A DNA stretch of 64,000 bases from Bacteroidota bacterium (GTDB taxonomy: Bacteria > Bacteroidota > Bacteroidia > 2-12-FULL-35-15). The position numbers were made by a program, and so were the translations under genes. Positions 9,279 to 17,326 of this stretch are shown in pieces. The stretch covers positions 1 to 64,000 of the forward strand of contig JAOQAE010000003.1 in NCBI GenBank assembly GCA_025963725.1, in the 5' to 3' direction. The notes under the pieces were generated by a model. It was not told where the DNA came from and did not search any database. It saw only the letters and a list, made by a program, of their open reading frames with translations. Position 1 is the first letter of the stretch, and each line of letters starts with the position of its first letter.

Positions 9279-9599
9279 TCAAAAAAGTTCGAGGCCAATG
9301 ATGCCTGCAATGATCAGTAAAATGGAAACCACCTTCGCCACTGAAACGGGCTCATGGAAAAACACGATCCCTATCGCAGCGATCAACGCTGTTCCTGCGC
9401 TTGCCCAGATAGCGTATGCAATGCTCACCTCATATTTCTCCAGCACAAGCACGAGCAGCCCGAGGCTTGCGCCGTAAAAAACAAAAACGAGAACGGAAGG
9501 CCAGAGCTTTGTAAAGCCTTCTGCGTATTTCATGCAAACGGTGCCCAGCACTTCAAAAATGATCCCCAATGCAAGGTAGATCCAGTAAATATTTTTCAT
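9279..9599 (-). CDS. SMR-family small multidrug/cation efflux protein
   Basis: The 106-residue protein has four predicted transmembrane helices. Glu16 in the first helix corresponds to the essential EmrE Glu14, and the AYAIWASAG loop is typical of small multidrug resistance pumps. The WAS context looks more like the Qac/EmrE branch than the guanidinium (Gdx) branch, but I would not fix the substrate. It is the first gene of a two-gene unit with the downstream SDR and has a good promoter at 9697-9729. Confidence 0.9.
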   Translation of the reverse strand: MKNIYWIYLALGIIFEVLGTVCMKYAEGFTKLWPSVLVFVFYGASLGLLVLVLEKYEVSIAYAIWASAGTALIAAIGIVFFHEPVSVAKVVSILLIIAGIIGLELF

Positions 9600-9696
9600 C
9601 CGAAAAGTTTAATTCGCTAAATGCTCATTTATGAGGAAGGATCTGTTTTTTGAGTAATGCCGACCTTAAAAACGCGATTTCATGTTCTTTCGGGGG

Positions 9697-9729
9697 CAAA
9701 TTTAGGAAATTTACCGGATGTTGAGCAAA
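9697..9729 (-). promoter_or_regulatory. promoter of the SMR/SDR unit
   Basis: On the minus strand TTTG (complement of 9726-9729) is followed after 21 nt by TAAATTTG (complement of 9697-9704), both matching the Bacteroidota consensus. The leader would be about 90 nt. Confidence 0.65.
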
Positions 9730-9787
9730 GTATAGATCATGAGGCGTTTTAAGGGCTTTTATATTCCCTCCGCTGCCTGCTTTTTGT

Positions 9788-9795
9788 TACTTTTG
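9788..9795 (+). promoter_or_regulatory. -7 element immediately upstream of the acyltransferase start
   Basis: TACTTTTG matches TAnnTTTG exactly and ends 6 nt before the in-frame ATG at 9802, so transcription could start at or beside the start codon. No clear -33 box is present. Confidence 0.45.
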
Positions 9796-9801
9796 CAATG
9801 C

Positions 9802-10551
9802 ATGAAGTATTTGCTGATCCTGCCGCGTACACTTTGGAAAATACTTTTCCTGCTCAATTTTGTGCTGGGGCTGATCATCCTGTATCCTTTCTTTTATATC
9901 CTGCTTTCACAACGTAAATGGTTCCCGCTTGCCTTCCGGCTGAAAAAATTCTGGGCGGCCTGGATCATGACGGTTCCGGGGCTGTTCCTCAACGTTAAAC
10001 GGAAAGTCCCGAAAGAGAAACTTCCGCAGCCCGCGGTATATTGCGGCAACCACGTTTCTTACCTCGATATTATCGCCAGCTACCTCGTGATCCCGAATTA
10101 CTATGTGTTCATGGGCAAACAGGAGCTGGATAAAGCGCCTTTGTTCCGGATCTTCTTTAAGGAGATGAACATCCTTGTAGACCGTAAAAGCAATATCGGC
10201 TCACACCGCGCCTTCATGCGGGCGGGCGCCGATCTCGACAAAGGCGACAGCGTATTCCTGTTCCCGGAAGGCACCATTTCAAGCTTTGGGAAATTAAGGG
10301 GATTCAAGAATGGCGCATTCAAGCTGGCGATTGAAAAGCAGGTGCCGATCGTTCCGGTGATCTTCCTCAACAACTGGAAAATGCTGCAGAACGGCGGGTT
10401 CCTGAAAGCGCATGGCAGGCCGGGCATCAGCAAGATAGTGGTTCATGAGCCGATCCCTACCCTTGGCATGACTGAGAAGGATTTAGTATCTTTGCGCACG
10501 AAGGTGTATGATGTGATACAGGCGGAGCTGGAGAAGCATAATAAACAATAA
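9802..10551 (+). CDS. plsC: 1-acyl-sn-glycerol-3-phosphate acyltransferase (PlsC family)
   Basis: PlsC acylates lysophosphatidic acid at the inner membrane to make phosphatidic acid. The 249-residue product has an N-terminal hydrophobic segment, the NHVSYLD motif (HX4D, catalytic), an FPEGTIS block that binds the glycerol phosphate, and IPIVPVIF near the end of the core domain. The frame is open back to 9739, but the first 21 codons of that longer form cover a TACTTTTG promoter element, so the ATG at 9802 is preferred. Specificity for LPA over another lysolipid or ornithine lipid cannot be read from sequence. Confidence 0.9.
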   Translation: MKYLLILPRTLWKILFLLNFVLGLIILYPFFYILLSQRKWFPLAFRLKKFWAAWIMTVPGLFLNVKRKVPKEKLPQPAVYCGNHVSYLDIIASYLVIPNYYVFMGKQELDKAPLFRIFFKEMNILVDRKSNIGSHRAFMRAGADLDKGDSVFLFPEGTISSFGKLRGFKNGAFKLAIEKQVPIVPVIFLNNWKMLQNGGFLKAHGRPGISKIVVHEPIPTLGMTEKDLVSLRTKVYDVIQAELEKHNKQ

Positions 10552-10574
10552 TTTTTTATACGGCATTTGCGGGT

Positions 10575-10610
10575 GGTCATTTCGAGTACGAACGAAGTGA
10601 GTGTATCAAG
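10575..10610. repeat. copy of a dispersed GTCA(G/T)TTCGAG repeat
   Basis: GGTCATTTCGAG and the following segment match the ends of longer inverted repeats at 34055, 40097 and 41483. This copy sits between plsC and gatC and appears to be a solo end. Confidence 0.5.
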
Positions 10611-10648
10611 AAAGCGGGCCGGCCAACGCACAATAACATTCGGTAACA

Positions 10649-10945
10649 ATGAAAATAGATAAAGACACAGTAGATAAGATAGCGCACCTGGCGCGGCTGG
10701 AATTTGAGAATGAAGCTGCAAAAGAAGCGATGATCAAGGACATGAACAACATGCTTGGGTTTATCGACAAGCTGAACGAGCTCGACACGAACAATGTGGA
10801 GCCGCTGATCTACATGAGCGAAGAAGTGAACGTGCTGCGCGAGGATGAAGTGAAAGTGGAGATCACCCAGCAGGAAGCATTGAAGAATGCACCGAAAAAG
10901 GATTCGGATTATTTCAAGGTGCCGAAGGTAATGGGGAAAAATTAA
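10649..10945 (+). CDS. gatC: Asp/Glu-tRNA amidotransferase subunit C
   Basis: GatC is the small subunit of GatCAB, which converts misacylated Glu-tRNA-Gln or Asp-tRNA-Asn to the correct aminoacyl-tRNA. The 98-residue length, the opening IDKDTVDKIAHLARLEF, the centre MLGFIDKLNELDT and the ending DYFKVPKVM are all typical of the family. gatA and gatB are not in this window, as is common in Bacteroidota. Confidence 0.95.
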   Translation: MKIDKDTVDKIAHLARLEFENEAAKEAMIKDMNNMLGFIDKLNELDTNNVEPLIYMSEEVNVLREDEVKVEITQQEALKNAPKKDSDYFKVPKVMGKN

Positions 10946-11000
10946 TAGCAAGGGCTATGCGTGTATTTACGCAAAATAATGGGTAAAAACACCCAATTTA

Positions 11001-11273
11001 CTAATACCTGAAATTGAGGATTTCAGCCAGCGGAACGTTAAATCCTATGGCGATCTTCAGCATTGTTGAAAGCCGGACATCTGTCCCCTCTGTGCAGAGC
11101 TTATAAACCTGCGCTTTATCCATTTCACAGGCATCAGCCATCTCCTGGAATGATAAATTACGATCTTTCCTGAGCTGATCTATATGAGTTGCAAATGCCT
11201 TCCTGATTTTCGTCTGTTCTGACACATCATAATATTCCCATTTTTTTTGTAACACGCCGTAGTAATTTAACAC
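11001..11273 (-). CDS. XRE-family helix-turn-helix regulator
   Basis: This small DNA-binding protein has a Cro/C1-type HTH (LRKDRNLSFQEMADACEMDKAQVYKLCTEG region) and the helix STMLKIAIGFNVPLAEIL that ends many XRE domains. The longest frame starts at GTG 11273 (90 residues). A second GTG at 11225 gives 74 residues beginning SEQTKIRKAF, closer to normal XRE length, and would leave the palindrome at 11258-11277 outside the coding region. It is divergent from two small hypothetical genes, suggesting it regulates them and itself. Confidence 0.82.
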   Translation of the reverse strand: MLNYYGVLQKKWEYYDVSEQTKIRKAFATHIDQLRKDRNLSFQEMADACEMDKAQVYKLCTEGTDVRLSTMLKIAIGFNVPLAEILNFRY

Positions 11274-11277
11274 TACG
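11258..11277. promoter_or_regulatory. candidate operator in the XRE/hypothetical divergent region
   Basis: CGTAGT and ACTACG form a 6-bp dyad with an 8-nt AT-rich spacer. It lies upstream of the +strand promoter at 11290 and at the 5' end of the XRE gene, a usual place for an autoregulatory XRE site. Confidence 0.4.
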
Positions 11278-11289
11278 ATTTAAAATTTT

Positions 11290-11297
11290 TATATTTG
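11290..11297 (+). promoter_or_regulatory. -7 element upstream of the 112-residue gene
   Basis: TATATTTG is a perfect TAnnTTTG box ending 5 nt before the ATG at 11303, so the mRNA may be leaderless or nearly so. No TTTG is visible at the -33 distance. Confidence 0.5.
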
Positions 11298-11302
11298 CAG
11301 GC

Positions 11303-11641
11303 ATGCAATTGCCCTCACTTGAATTGTTAGAAGCCGTTTTTAAAAGGCTCCGGTACTGTAAGGACCGGGAAAAACGTATTAACGATCTTCTCAAGGAATT
11401 GTCAGTTACAGGTATTACCTTTACCCATGAGCAAGAAATACAATCCTGTCTCATTAATGTACTGGAAGATGCCTTCGACGACAAAGACGGCCTGATCGAA
11501 TGGTACATTGCAGAGAATAATTTTGGACGCAATAATTTGTCCCGGGATGTAAACGGCAAAAAAACAGCAATTGAAACCGTTGAGCAGCTGCACGGGATCT
11601 TAGTCACATCCTACGCGCAGAGAACTGCGGGACACTATTAG
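11303..11641 (+). CDS. hypothetical protein, small accessory type
   Basis: The 112-residue product has a basic helical N-terminus and a C-terminal segment (LIEWYIAENNFGRNNL then TVEQLHGIL). This resembles small acidic proteins of unknown function common in phages and accessory regions; that family impression is from memory only. It has no signal peptide or membrane segment. It is transcribed divergently from an XRE regulator, with its own promoter, and is followed after 14 nt by another hypothetical gene. Confidence 0.6.
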   Translation: MQLPSLELLEAVFKRLRYCKDREKRINDLLKELSVTGITFTHEQEIQSCLINVLEDAFDDKDGLIEWYIAENNFGRNNLSRDVNGKKTAIETVEQLHGILVTSYAQRTAGHY

Positions 11642-11655
11642 TTACAAAATTCTTC

Positions 11656-12033
11656 ATGAGCAACCTTTCGATCGGATTGGCCTACAAGGCCGTATTTACC
11701 TATTTAAAGCATTACTGGCAGCAGCATCAGGACGAAGACGATCTGGGCGGATTGCTGAACGCGATGGATCCCTTTTTATGGAAGGACGGCTCTCCGGCTG
11801 ATAAAACAGTGGTTAAGGATTTTATCGACATCGTAAAAGGGATCAGCATCTCGAAGGATGAGGTTGAGCTTAACGAAGGCTTCGGAATTATGATAAACTA
11901 CCTGGAGAAGCAGCTCGACTGGCTGAGGCTGGAAACGATAATAGACCGGCTAAAGATCATTTACAGCGAGCAAAGCCCGGAAGAATGGGCTTACTGGACA
12001 ACCAACTGGCTTCAGACCACCGACCGGGATTAG
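11656..12033 (+). CDS. hypothetical protein, second gene of the XRE-linked pair
   Basis: This 125-residue soluble protein is rich in acidic and aromatic residues (DEDDLGGLLNAMDPFLWKDG near 26-45, WAYWTTNW near the end). I do not recognise the family with certainty. The compact acidic character and an LGGLL...D...PAD pattern recall immunity-type proteins of polymorphic toxins, but no toxin is adjacent. It lies 14 nt after the 112-residue gene, so the two probably form one transcript. Confidence 0.58.
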   Translation: MSNLSIGLAYKAVFTYLKHYWQQHQDEDDLGGLLNAMDPFLWKDGSPADKTVVKDFIDIVKGISISKDEVELNEGFGIMINYLEKQLDWLRLETIIDRLKIIYSEQSPEEWAYWTTNWLQTTDRD

Positions 12034-12082
12034 CGAAGCCAGCCTTTTCCCACTATCTCCTGCTATCTCTAAAACATCTGCA

Positions 12083-12937
12083 ATGAAAAAAACAATCCTG
12101 CTTGCCCTGTTGCTCTGCATCTCAGCTGCGAAAGCCCAAATCACCCTGGAGCATACGTATGACACGGCCTCTGTAAGTTCAGCGGCATTTATACCAGCCC
12201 AGCTGATGATCGTGGATTTTGAAGCCTCGGGACAACGGTATGTAAAAATAAACAGGGACCAGAAGCAAATTCAAATCTATACCATGGGGCATGCACTAAC
12301 GAAAGTTATTTCGTACTCGGCGTTCCCACAGGCTTGCAACAACCTTCCCTATGTGCTTTACTTGTCTGAACGCTTATTCGATCCTGATCCTGATATTGAG
12401 TTCATGTATATTGCAACAAATTGTTCCGGTACTACTTCAACCTATATCTATAAAGAAAACGGCACCTTACTTTTCTCTGCCGTAGCAGCACCGCTGATCA
12501 TGTCAACTATTGAACTGCAGCAATACCCCATTTACAATACAAATCAGGGAACAAAAATGATCCTGAGCTTCAGCGACGGAACCGCAAAGGTATATAGCCT
12601 GCCGGGTGTCCTTCCCTGCACCAGCCCGTGTAATTCCAGCGCTGCGACAGGGATTCACAATGGAGGCATACTGCCGCCCGGCAATATGATCTCCAATCCT
12701 TATCCGAATCCCGCTTCCACAGCAACAACAATTGATTACAGCCTGCCGGAAAACATAAACGAAGGGGAAATTGTTTTTTATGACCTGCAGGGAAAAGAGA
12801 TCAAGCGGTTTAAAGTGGATAGAACGTTTTCTTCACTTGTAGTTTCAACAAGTGATATCGCAGCAGGCTCTTACTATTACCAGCTTCAGGTAAAGGGAAA
12901 TGCCAGCACTTCAAAAAAGCTGATCGTAATAAAATAA
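12083..12937 (+). CDS. secreted protein with T9SS C-terminal sorting domain
   Basis: This 284-residue exported protein has a signal peptide (about 1-18, ending AKAQ), a central beta-rich region of unknown fold with a Cys-rich patch (CTSPCNSS), and a type A T9SS sorting domain over the last 75 residues. That domain has the usual landmarks: NPYPNPAS, VFYDLQGKEI, and a final GSYYYQL...KKLIVIK. Such proteins cross the outer membrane by T9SS and are released or anchored. The function of the central part is not recognisable. It converges on hemB with only 12 nt between them. Confidence 0.82.
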   Translation: MKKTILLALLLCISAAKAQITLEHTYDTASVSSAAFIPAQLMIVDFEASGQRYVKINRDQKQIQIYTMGHALTKVISYSAFPQACNNLPYVLYLSERLFDPDPDIEFMYIATNCSGTTSTYIYKENGTLLFSAVAAPLIMSTIELQQYPIYNTNQGTKMILSFSDGTAKVYSLPGVLPCTSPCNSSAATGIHNGGILPPGNMISNPYPNPASTATTIDYSLPENINEGEIVFYDLQGKEIKRFKVDRTFSSLVVSTSDIAAGSYYYQLQVKGNASTSKKLIVIK

Positions 12938-12949
12938 CAGGAGGCCGGC

Positions 12950-13918
12950 TTACAGCCAGCCTTTTTCGAGGATGTCCTTCGTATGATACGTAATGATCAG
13001 GTTCGCCCCTGCCCTTGCGAAGGCATACATATTTTCCATTACGATCTTCTGCTCATCGATCCAGCCTTTTGCTGCGGCGGCTTTCACCATGGAGTACTCG
13101 CCGGAAACATTGTAGCAGGCAATTGGCAAAAGCGTATTCTGGCGCAGGTTAAAGATCACATCCATATAAGCCAAAGCCGGCTTCACCATCAGCACATCGG
13201 CGCCTTCCGCTTCATCCAGCAATCCTTCCGTCATCGATTCGTTCCCGTTCCTGAAATCCATCTGGTATGATTTACGGTCGCCCTTTTGCGGCGCAGAATC
13301 GGCAGCTTCACGGAAAGGCCCGTAATACGCCGAAGCATACTTGATCGAGTACGACATGATCGCAGTATTCTCAAAACCATTCTGATCGAGCAAGCCGCGC
13401 ATTGCGCCTATCCTGCCGTCCATCATATCGCTCGGCGCCACCATATCCGCACCGGCCTGCGCATGCGCCAGCGCCATTTTCGCAAGCACTTCCACCGACG
13501 AATCGTTGTGCACATAATCATCGTGAATGATCCCGCAATGTCCGTGCGTAGTGTAAGCACAAACGCATACATCGGTGATCACATAAAGGCTTTCGCCGAA
13601 CTTTTCTTTCAGCGCTTTTACAGCTTTCACAACCACCGAATTGTTGCTGAAGGAAGAAGAGGCATCTTCCGTTTTTTGCTCACCTACACCAAACAATAAG
13701 ATCTTATTGATGCCGGCCTTCAATCCCTTTTCAACATCCTTCAGCAGCTCATCCACCGAAAAGTGGCTAATGCCGGGCATTGCATCAATGGGATGAATTA
13801 TATTCTTTCCTTCCACCACAAAATACGGGTAGATGAACATGTCTTTCGACAATCTTGTTTCCGCCACCATTTCACGGATGATGGGGTTCTTTCTGAGTCT
13901 TCTTGGACGCTGTAACAT
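12950..13918 (-). CDS. hemB: delta-aminolevulinic acid dehydratase (porphobilinogen synthase)
   Basis: HemB condenses two 5-aminolevulinates into porphobilinogen in the cytoplasm. The 322-residue product has the family opening RPRRLRKN and the Zn-binding cysteines C118, C120 and C128 in the VCVCAYTTHGHCG block, so it is the zinc type. The two active-site lysines lie in SIKYASAYYGPF and LMVKPALAY. It is the last gene of the hemA-hemCD-hemB set on this strand, 70 bp after hemCD. Confidence 0.97.
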   Translation of the reverse strand: MLQRPRRLRKNPIIREMVAETRLSKDMFIYPYFVVEGKNIIHPIDAMPGISHFSVDELLKDVEKGLKAGINKILLFGVGEQKTEDASSSFSNNSVVVKAVKALKEKFGESLYVITDVCVCAYTTHGHCGIIHDDYVHNDSSVEVLAKMALAHAQAGADMVAPSDMMDGRIGAMRGLLDQNGFENTAIMSYSIKYASAYYGPFREAADSAPQKGDRKSYQMDFRNGNESMTEGLLDEAEGADVLMVKPALAYMDVIFNLRQNTLLPIACYNVSGEYSMVKAAAAKGWIDEQKIVMENMYAFARAGANLIITYHTKDILEKGWL

Positions 13919-13988
13919 GCTTTATTGTTTTACCGCAGAGAGCGCAAAGCAGGCGCAAAGGCTGCGGAGATTCGTAATATTCGTTTGA

Positions 13989-15560
13989 TTAGTTATTCGC
14001 AATCCCGAAAACGGCTTCCGCCAATCCCACCTCATCAAAGGATACCGGCAAAATGCAATTCTCTATTCCGAATGTCTTTAATTTTTTTTCTGTTGATGCA
14101 CCGATCGCGATCACTTTCTGATCCTGCTTCACTTTTCCCTTTTCGAAAAAGGATTCAACGTTGGAAGGGCTTGTAAACACAAGGATCTCCGCGGCAGGCA
14201 TTTCAGCATTTGTTTTCTTCACGGTTTCATACACCGCGAGGTCGCTCAGCTTGCTGCTGTCGTCAAACTGCTGCTGGATGGTCCTTAATCCGCCTTTCGC
14301 CTGCGGGAACAAAACGGTTTCTGCCCCGGCGGTCTTTGCGAATTTTTTGCCGACAACTTTTGTATCGTTCACGCTTCCTACAAATGCGGCATTGCGGTTA
14401 TATTTTTTCAGCGTGAGCTCCGTTGATTTTCCGATGACGCCAAATTTCACTTTCGGCTTCAGCTCAGGCTCCTGCTCAAAAAAGTGCTCGACGGCAGTGC
14501 TGCTTGCAAAGAAGATCCAGTCGGTAAGCGGTGCTTTGTCGAATTTTATTTTTTTCGTTTCAATGAAGGATACTCCATTTACGCTGTAACCACTGCCTTC
14601 CAGCGTTTTTTTAAAAAACGAATCCTCATTGAGATCGCGGGTGATCAGCACCGAAGCAGGCCTGATGGAATTAAGCTGATCAACAATTTTCTGTGCAAAG
14701 CCATCCGCCGTGAACGACTCACGGTAAATGCGCCTTGGCATGGCATCCCAGCTGTTAGATTTGGAAGCCCACACCTTGAATTTGTTATCTTCCTTGATGC
14801 AATAAGCGCCCAATGGAAGCTGGCAGCCGCCATCGAACAGGTTCAATATCTTGCGTTCAATGCCGATCGTACCTTCCACCTTTTCGGAATTCAGCTTGTG
14901 AACGTATTGGAATAATTCGTGGTCATCCTCGCGGATCTGCAGCGCAAGCACACCTTGTGCAGGTGCGGGAATGAATTCCTTCGGATCGAGGCGCAGCACC
15001 TTGAATTCGCTTAGATCGATGTGCAAACGCTCCACACCGGCATTCGCCAGCATGATCGCATCGTATTTTTTATCGCGTAATTTCTGGATGCGGGTCGGTA
15101 CATTGCCACGCAGGTCTTCAATTTTAGCATCGCCCCTGAATGCGAGCAACTGCGACTTGCGGCGCGCCGATGATGTTCCTACGATCGCATTTTTCTTAAA
15201 GGAGAACTTCAATGCATTGTCTACGCTTTCTTTCCTGATGAGGATCAGTTCCGCAGGGTCTTCCCTTTCGGAAACAGCAGCAATGATAAGCCCTTCCGGG
15301 GAAGTCGTCGGCAGGTCCTTATGTGAATGCACGGCAAGGTCGATCTCCTTGCTGATAAGTGCATCTTCAATCTCCTTCGTAAAGAACCCTTTCCCTTCAA
15401 GCTTGTCGAAGCTCAGGTCCTGCACTGCATCCCCTTTTGTTACAATGATCTTTATCTCGGCTGTAAGCCCCAGCTTTTGTATTTTACGCAGCACGTGGTT
15501 GGCCTGCCAGAGGGCAAGGTCGCTTCCGCGTGAGCCGATGATTATTTTCCTGTTTTCCAT
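13989..15560 (-). CDS. hemC: fused porphobilinogen deaminase / uroporphyrinogen-III synthase
   Basis: At 523 residues this is roughly HemC plus HemD. Residues 1 to about 300 are hydroxymethylbilane synthase: GSRGSDLALWQAN (9-21), HSHKDLPT (78-85), SSARRKSQL, and C246 in GGCQLPLGA, which binds the dipyrromethane cofactor. Residues from about 305 to the end (ASVLITRD...FASSTAVEHFF...VFTSPSNVESFF...AIGASTEKKL) match uroporphyrinogen-III synthase, HemD. One polypeptide would make and cyclise the linear tetrapyrrole, limiting release of unstable hydroxymethylbilane. No separate hemD is visible here. It lies between hemA and hemB on the same strand. Confidence 0.92.
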   Translation of the reverse strand: MENRKIIIGSRGSDLALWQANHVLRKIQKLGLTAEIKIIVTKGDAVQDLSFDKLEGKGFFTKEIEDALISKEIDLAVHSHKDLPTTSPEGLIIAAVSEREDPAELILIRKESVDNALKFSFKKNAIVGTSSARRKSQLLAFRGDAKIEDLRGNVPTRIQKLRDKKYDAIMLANAGVERLHIDLSEFKVLRLDPKEFIPAPAQGVLALQIREDDHELFQYVHKLNSEKVEGTIGIERKILNLFDGGCQLPLGAYCIKEDNKFKVWASKSNSWDAMPRRIYRESFTADGFAQKIVDQLNSIRPASVLITRDLNEDSFFKKTLEGSGYSVNGVSFIETKKIKFDKAPLTDWIFFASSTAVEHFFEQEPELKPKVKFGVIGKSTELTLKKYNRNAAFVGSVNDTKVVGKKFAKTAGAETVLFPQAKGGLRTIQQQFDDSSKLSDLAVYETVKKTNAEMPAAEILVFTSPSNVESFFEKGKVKQDQKVIAIGASTEKKLKTFGIENCILPVSFDEVGLAEAVFGIANN

Positions 15561-15600
15561 AGTTGTTGTTCGTAATGACTTCTGCTTTCTTTAAATAAAA

Positions 15601-15626
15601 AACCCTCTGTTGAAAGAGGGATTTTT
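15601..15626 (-). terminator. hairpin between hemA and hemCD
   Basis: CCCTCT (15603-15608) pairs with AGAGGG (15615-15620), with A-rich sequence on one side and T-rich on the other. On the minus strand it follows the hemA stop closely and is followed by a T-rich tract, so it may end or attenuate transcription between hemA and hemCD. Confidence 0.5.
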
Positions 15627-15634
15627 AAGAGGTC

Positions 15635-16930
15635 CTATTTTATTTTAGCATCCTCGATCAAAATATCTTTTGCCATCTTCATCGGCACACTGATGTATTT
15701 TTTCTCCATATAGGCAATGATCTTTTCCAGCACTTCCTTCGAGCCGGCATCCATGCTGCTGAGCTCTTTGGCAAACACTTCATTGATGGCCACTTCGCGG
15801 ATCTCCTTTACTTTCCTCGGCACTTCGCTCATGGCGAGCTCCACGCGGCGTGTTTTCAGCGTTTGGCGGAACAGCTCTATGTTCTTCGCGATGATCACAC
15901 GGCAGGCTTCCATTTCCTGCTCACGCGCCAGTAAATTCTCCTTCGCCACTTCCTGCAGGTTATTCACCGCGATCAGGTTCACATCGTAATTGTTGAGGAT
16001 CTCTGCATCGAGGTCGTTCGGGATGGCAAGGTCGATCACCACTTTTTTCGAGCGGTCGTCGCCCACGAGGTTCTTATAGATCGCAGGTGTGATCACGCTT
16101 TCGGCAGCGCCGGTGCAGGTGAGGATAATATCGAAGCCTTCTTTATAATTTGGTAATTCCGATAAAGGAAAAGCTTTTCCGTTAAGTTCTTTCGCCAGTA
16201 TTTGGGCATTTTCGAGCGTACGGTTGAAAACCGTAAAATTGGCAAACCTGTGCTTTTTCAGGTATTTTGCCATATTGGTGTTTGTAACGCCGGATCCGAT
16301 GATCAGGAAGCGTGCGTCGAGCTTTACATTGAGGGCGCGCAGCTTGCGGTAAGCAAGGGAAACCACTGAAACAGGGTTACGGGCGATATTGGTATGGGTA
16401 TAGACTTCCTTTGCAACTTCAATGGTGCTTTTGATCGCCAGGCGGATAAGGTCGCCGGTAAGACCGAGCTCATTGCATTTTTCATAGGCATTGCGCACCT
16501 GGGTGATGATCTCGCGCTCGCCCACAACAAGTGAATCGATGGAGGATGCAACGCTGTACAGGTGCTCCAGTGCGGCATCGCCTTCAAAAACACGTGCATT
16601 TTCAAGGCACCAGCCGATCTCGGCAGGTGTAAAGGCCGGATCAAATGCGGTAAAGAACTGCAAGAGGAATGCGCTGTTGATCGCTTTTCCTGTGGAAAGC
16701 ATGAATTCCACGCGGTTGCAGGTCGACAGGTAAAAGAGTTCCTCAATGGCCATGGAGCTTTTTAAGCTCTCAAGGCGCGGTTTTAAAGCGCTTTCGTCAA
16801 TATGAAACTTGCCGATATCATTAATATCAGTAGTTTTGTGGGTAAATGCTATGATCTTGATCCTGTTCAACGGCGTTTGCGTTCTTTTTACATTTACAAA
16901 GTTGCGATTTCCGGGAGTTTTAATTGTCAT
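15635..16930 (-). CDS. hemA: glutamyl-tRNA reductase
   Basis: HemA reduces Glu-tRNA-Glu to glutamate-1-semialdehyde, the first committed step of C5-pathway haem synthesis. The 431-residue product shows LSTCNRVEF with catalytic C71, the SLVVGEREIITQVRNAY block, an NADPH-binding IGSGVTNTNMAKYL region, and a C-terminal dimerisation helix. Length is typical. It heads the haem gene set with hemCD and hemB; hemL is not in the window. The first 20 residues precede the usual family start, so a later start is possible. Confidence 0.97.
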   Translation of the reverse strand: MTIKTPGNRNFVNVKRTQTPLNRIKIIAFTHKTTDINDIGKFHIDESALKPRLESLKSSMAIEELFYLSTCNRVEFMLSTGKAINSAFLLQFFTAFDPAFTPAEIGWCLENARVFEGDAALEHLYSVASSIDSLVVGEREIITQVRNAYEKCNELGLTGDLIRLAIKSTIEVAKEVYTHTNIARNPVSVVSLAYRKLRALNVKLDARFLIIGSGVTNTNMAKYLKKHRFANFTVFNRTLENAQILAKELNGKAFPLSELPNYKEGFDIILTCTGAAESVITPAIYKNLVGDDRSKKVVIDLAIPNDLDAEILNNYDVNLIAVNNLQEVAKENLLAREQEMEACRVIIAKNIELFRQTLKTRRVELAMSEVPRKVKEIREVAINEVFAKELSSMDAGSKEVLEKIIAYMEKKYISVPMKMAKDILIEDAKIK

Positions 16931-16980
16931 ACTATTGTCAGATATGGTATTTAGAGTGTTTCTAAAGAGAGTTCAAATCG

Positions 16981-17128
16981 AAAACCACCCCTAACCCCTC
17001 CTGGGAGGAGGGGAACGGATAGTGCTACCATTAACTTCCTGCTTTTGAGAAGCAAGTTGACACATCGGGAGCTGCTTTAGGCTTTGTGCAGGATCAGCTC
17101 CCTCCTTTCAGGAGGGTTGGGGTGGTTT
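16981..17128. repeat. MITE-like element with about 30-bp imperfect inverted ends
   Basis: The left end (16981-17013) begins AAAACCACCCCTAACCCCTC. The right end (about 17098-17128), read in complement, begins AAACCACCCCAACCCTCC. Each end is itself a small G/C hairpin. The 148-bp unit has no coding frame and looks like a non-autonomous repeat. A related solo end is at 32945-32980. Confidence 0.6.
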
Positions 17129-17237
17129 GTGTCAGCTTAAACAACAGGCGCCAGATCGGCACAAACAGGCCGGGATCGCAAAAAGCATTAAAAAACACCT
17201 CTTTCTCCTTCATTTTCAACAATAAAATGTTAATTAT

Positions 17238-17268
17238 TTTGCAGAAAGTAAAAAAGTGCTTATCTTCG
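17238..17268 (+). promoter_or_regulatory. promoter of rplM-rpsI
   Basis: TTTG at 17238-17241, 19 nt, then TATCTTCG at 17261-17268 (one mismatch to TAnnTTTG). The leader to the GTG start would be about 55 nt. Confidence 0.6.
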
Positions 17269-17326
17269 CGTCCCATTTTTAGAGAAAAGTGGAATATTAA
17301 AGTGTAAAATTTAATACATAAATAAA

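Larger units (their letters stand above)
16931..17326. other. 396-bp intergenic region between hemA and rplM
   Basis: This spacer holds a repeat element with inverted ends (16981-17128) and the likely rplM promoter (17238-17268). No convincing gene was found. hemA and rplM are divergent here. Confidence 0.7.

Noticed and set aside
9739-9801. Longer acyltransferase start at 9739
   Set aside because: The added codons overlap a perfect promoter element, and the ATG at 9802 gives a normal PlsC N-terminus.
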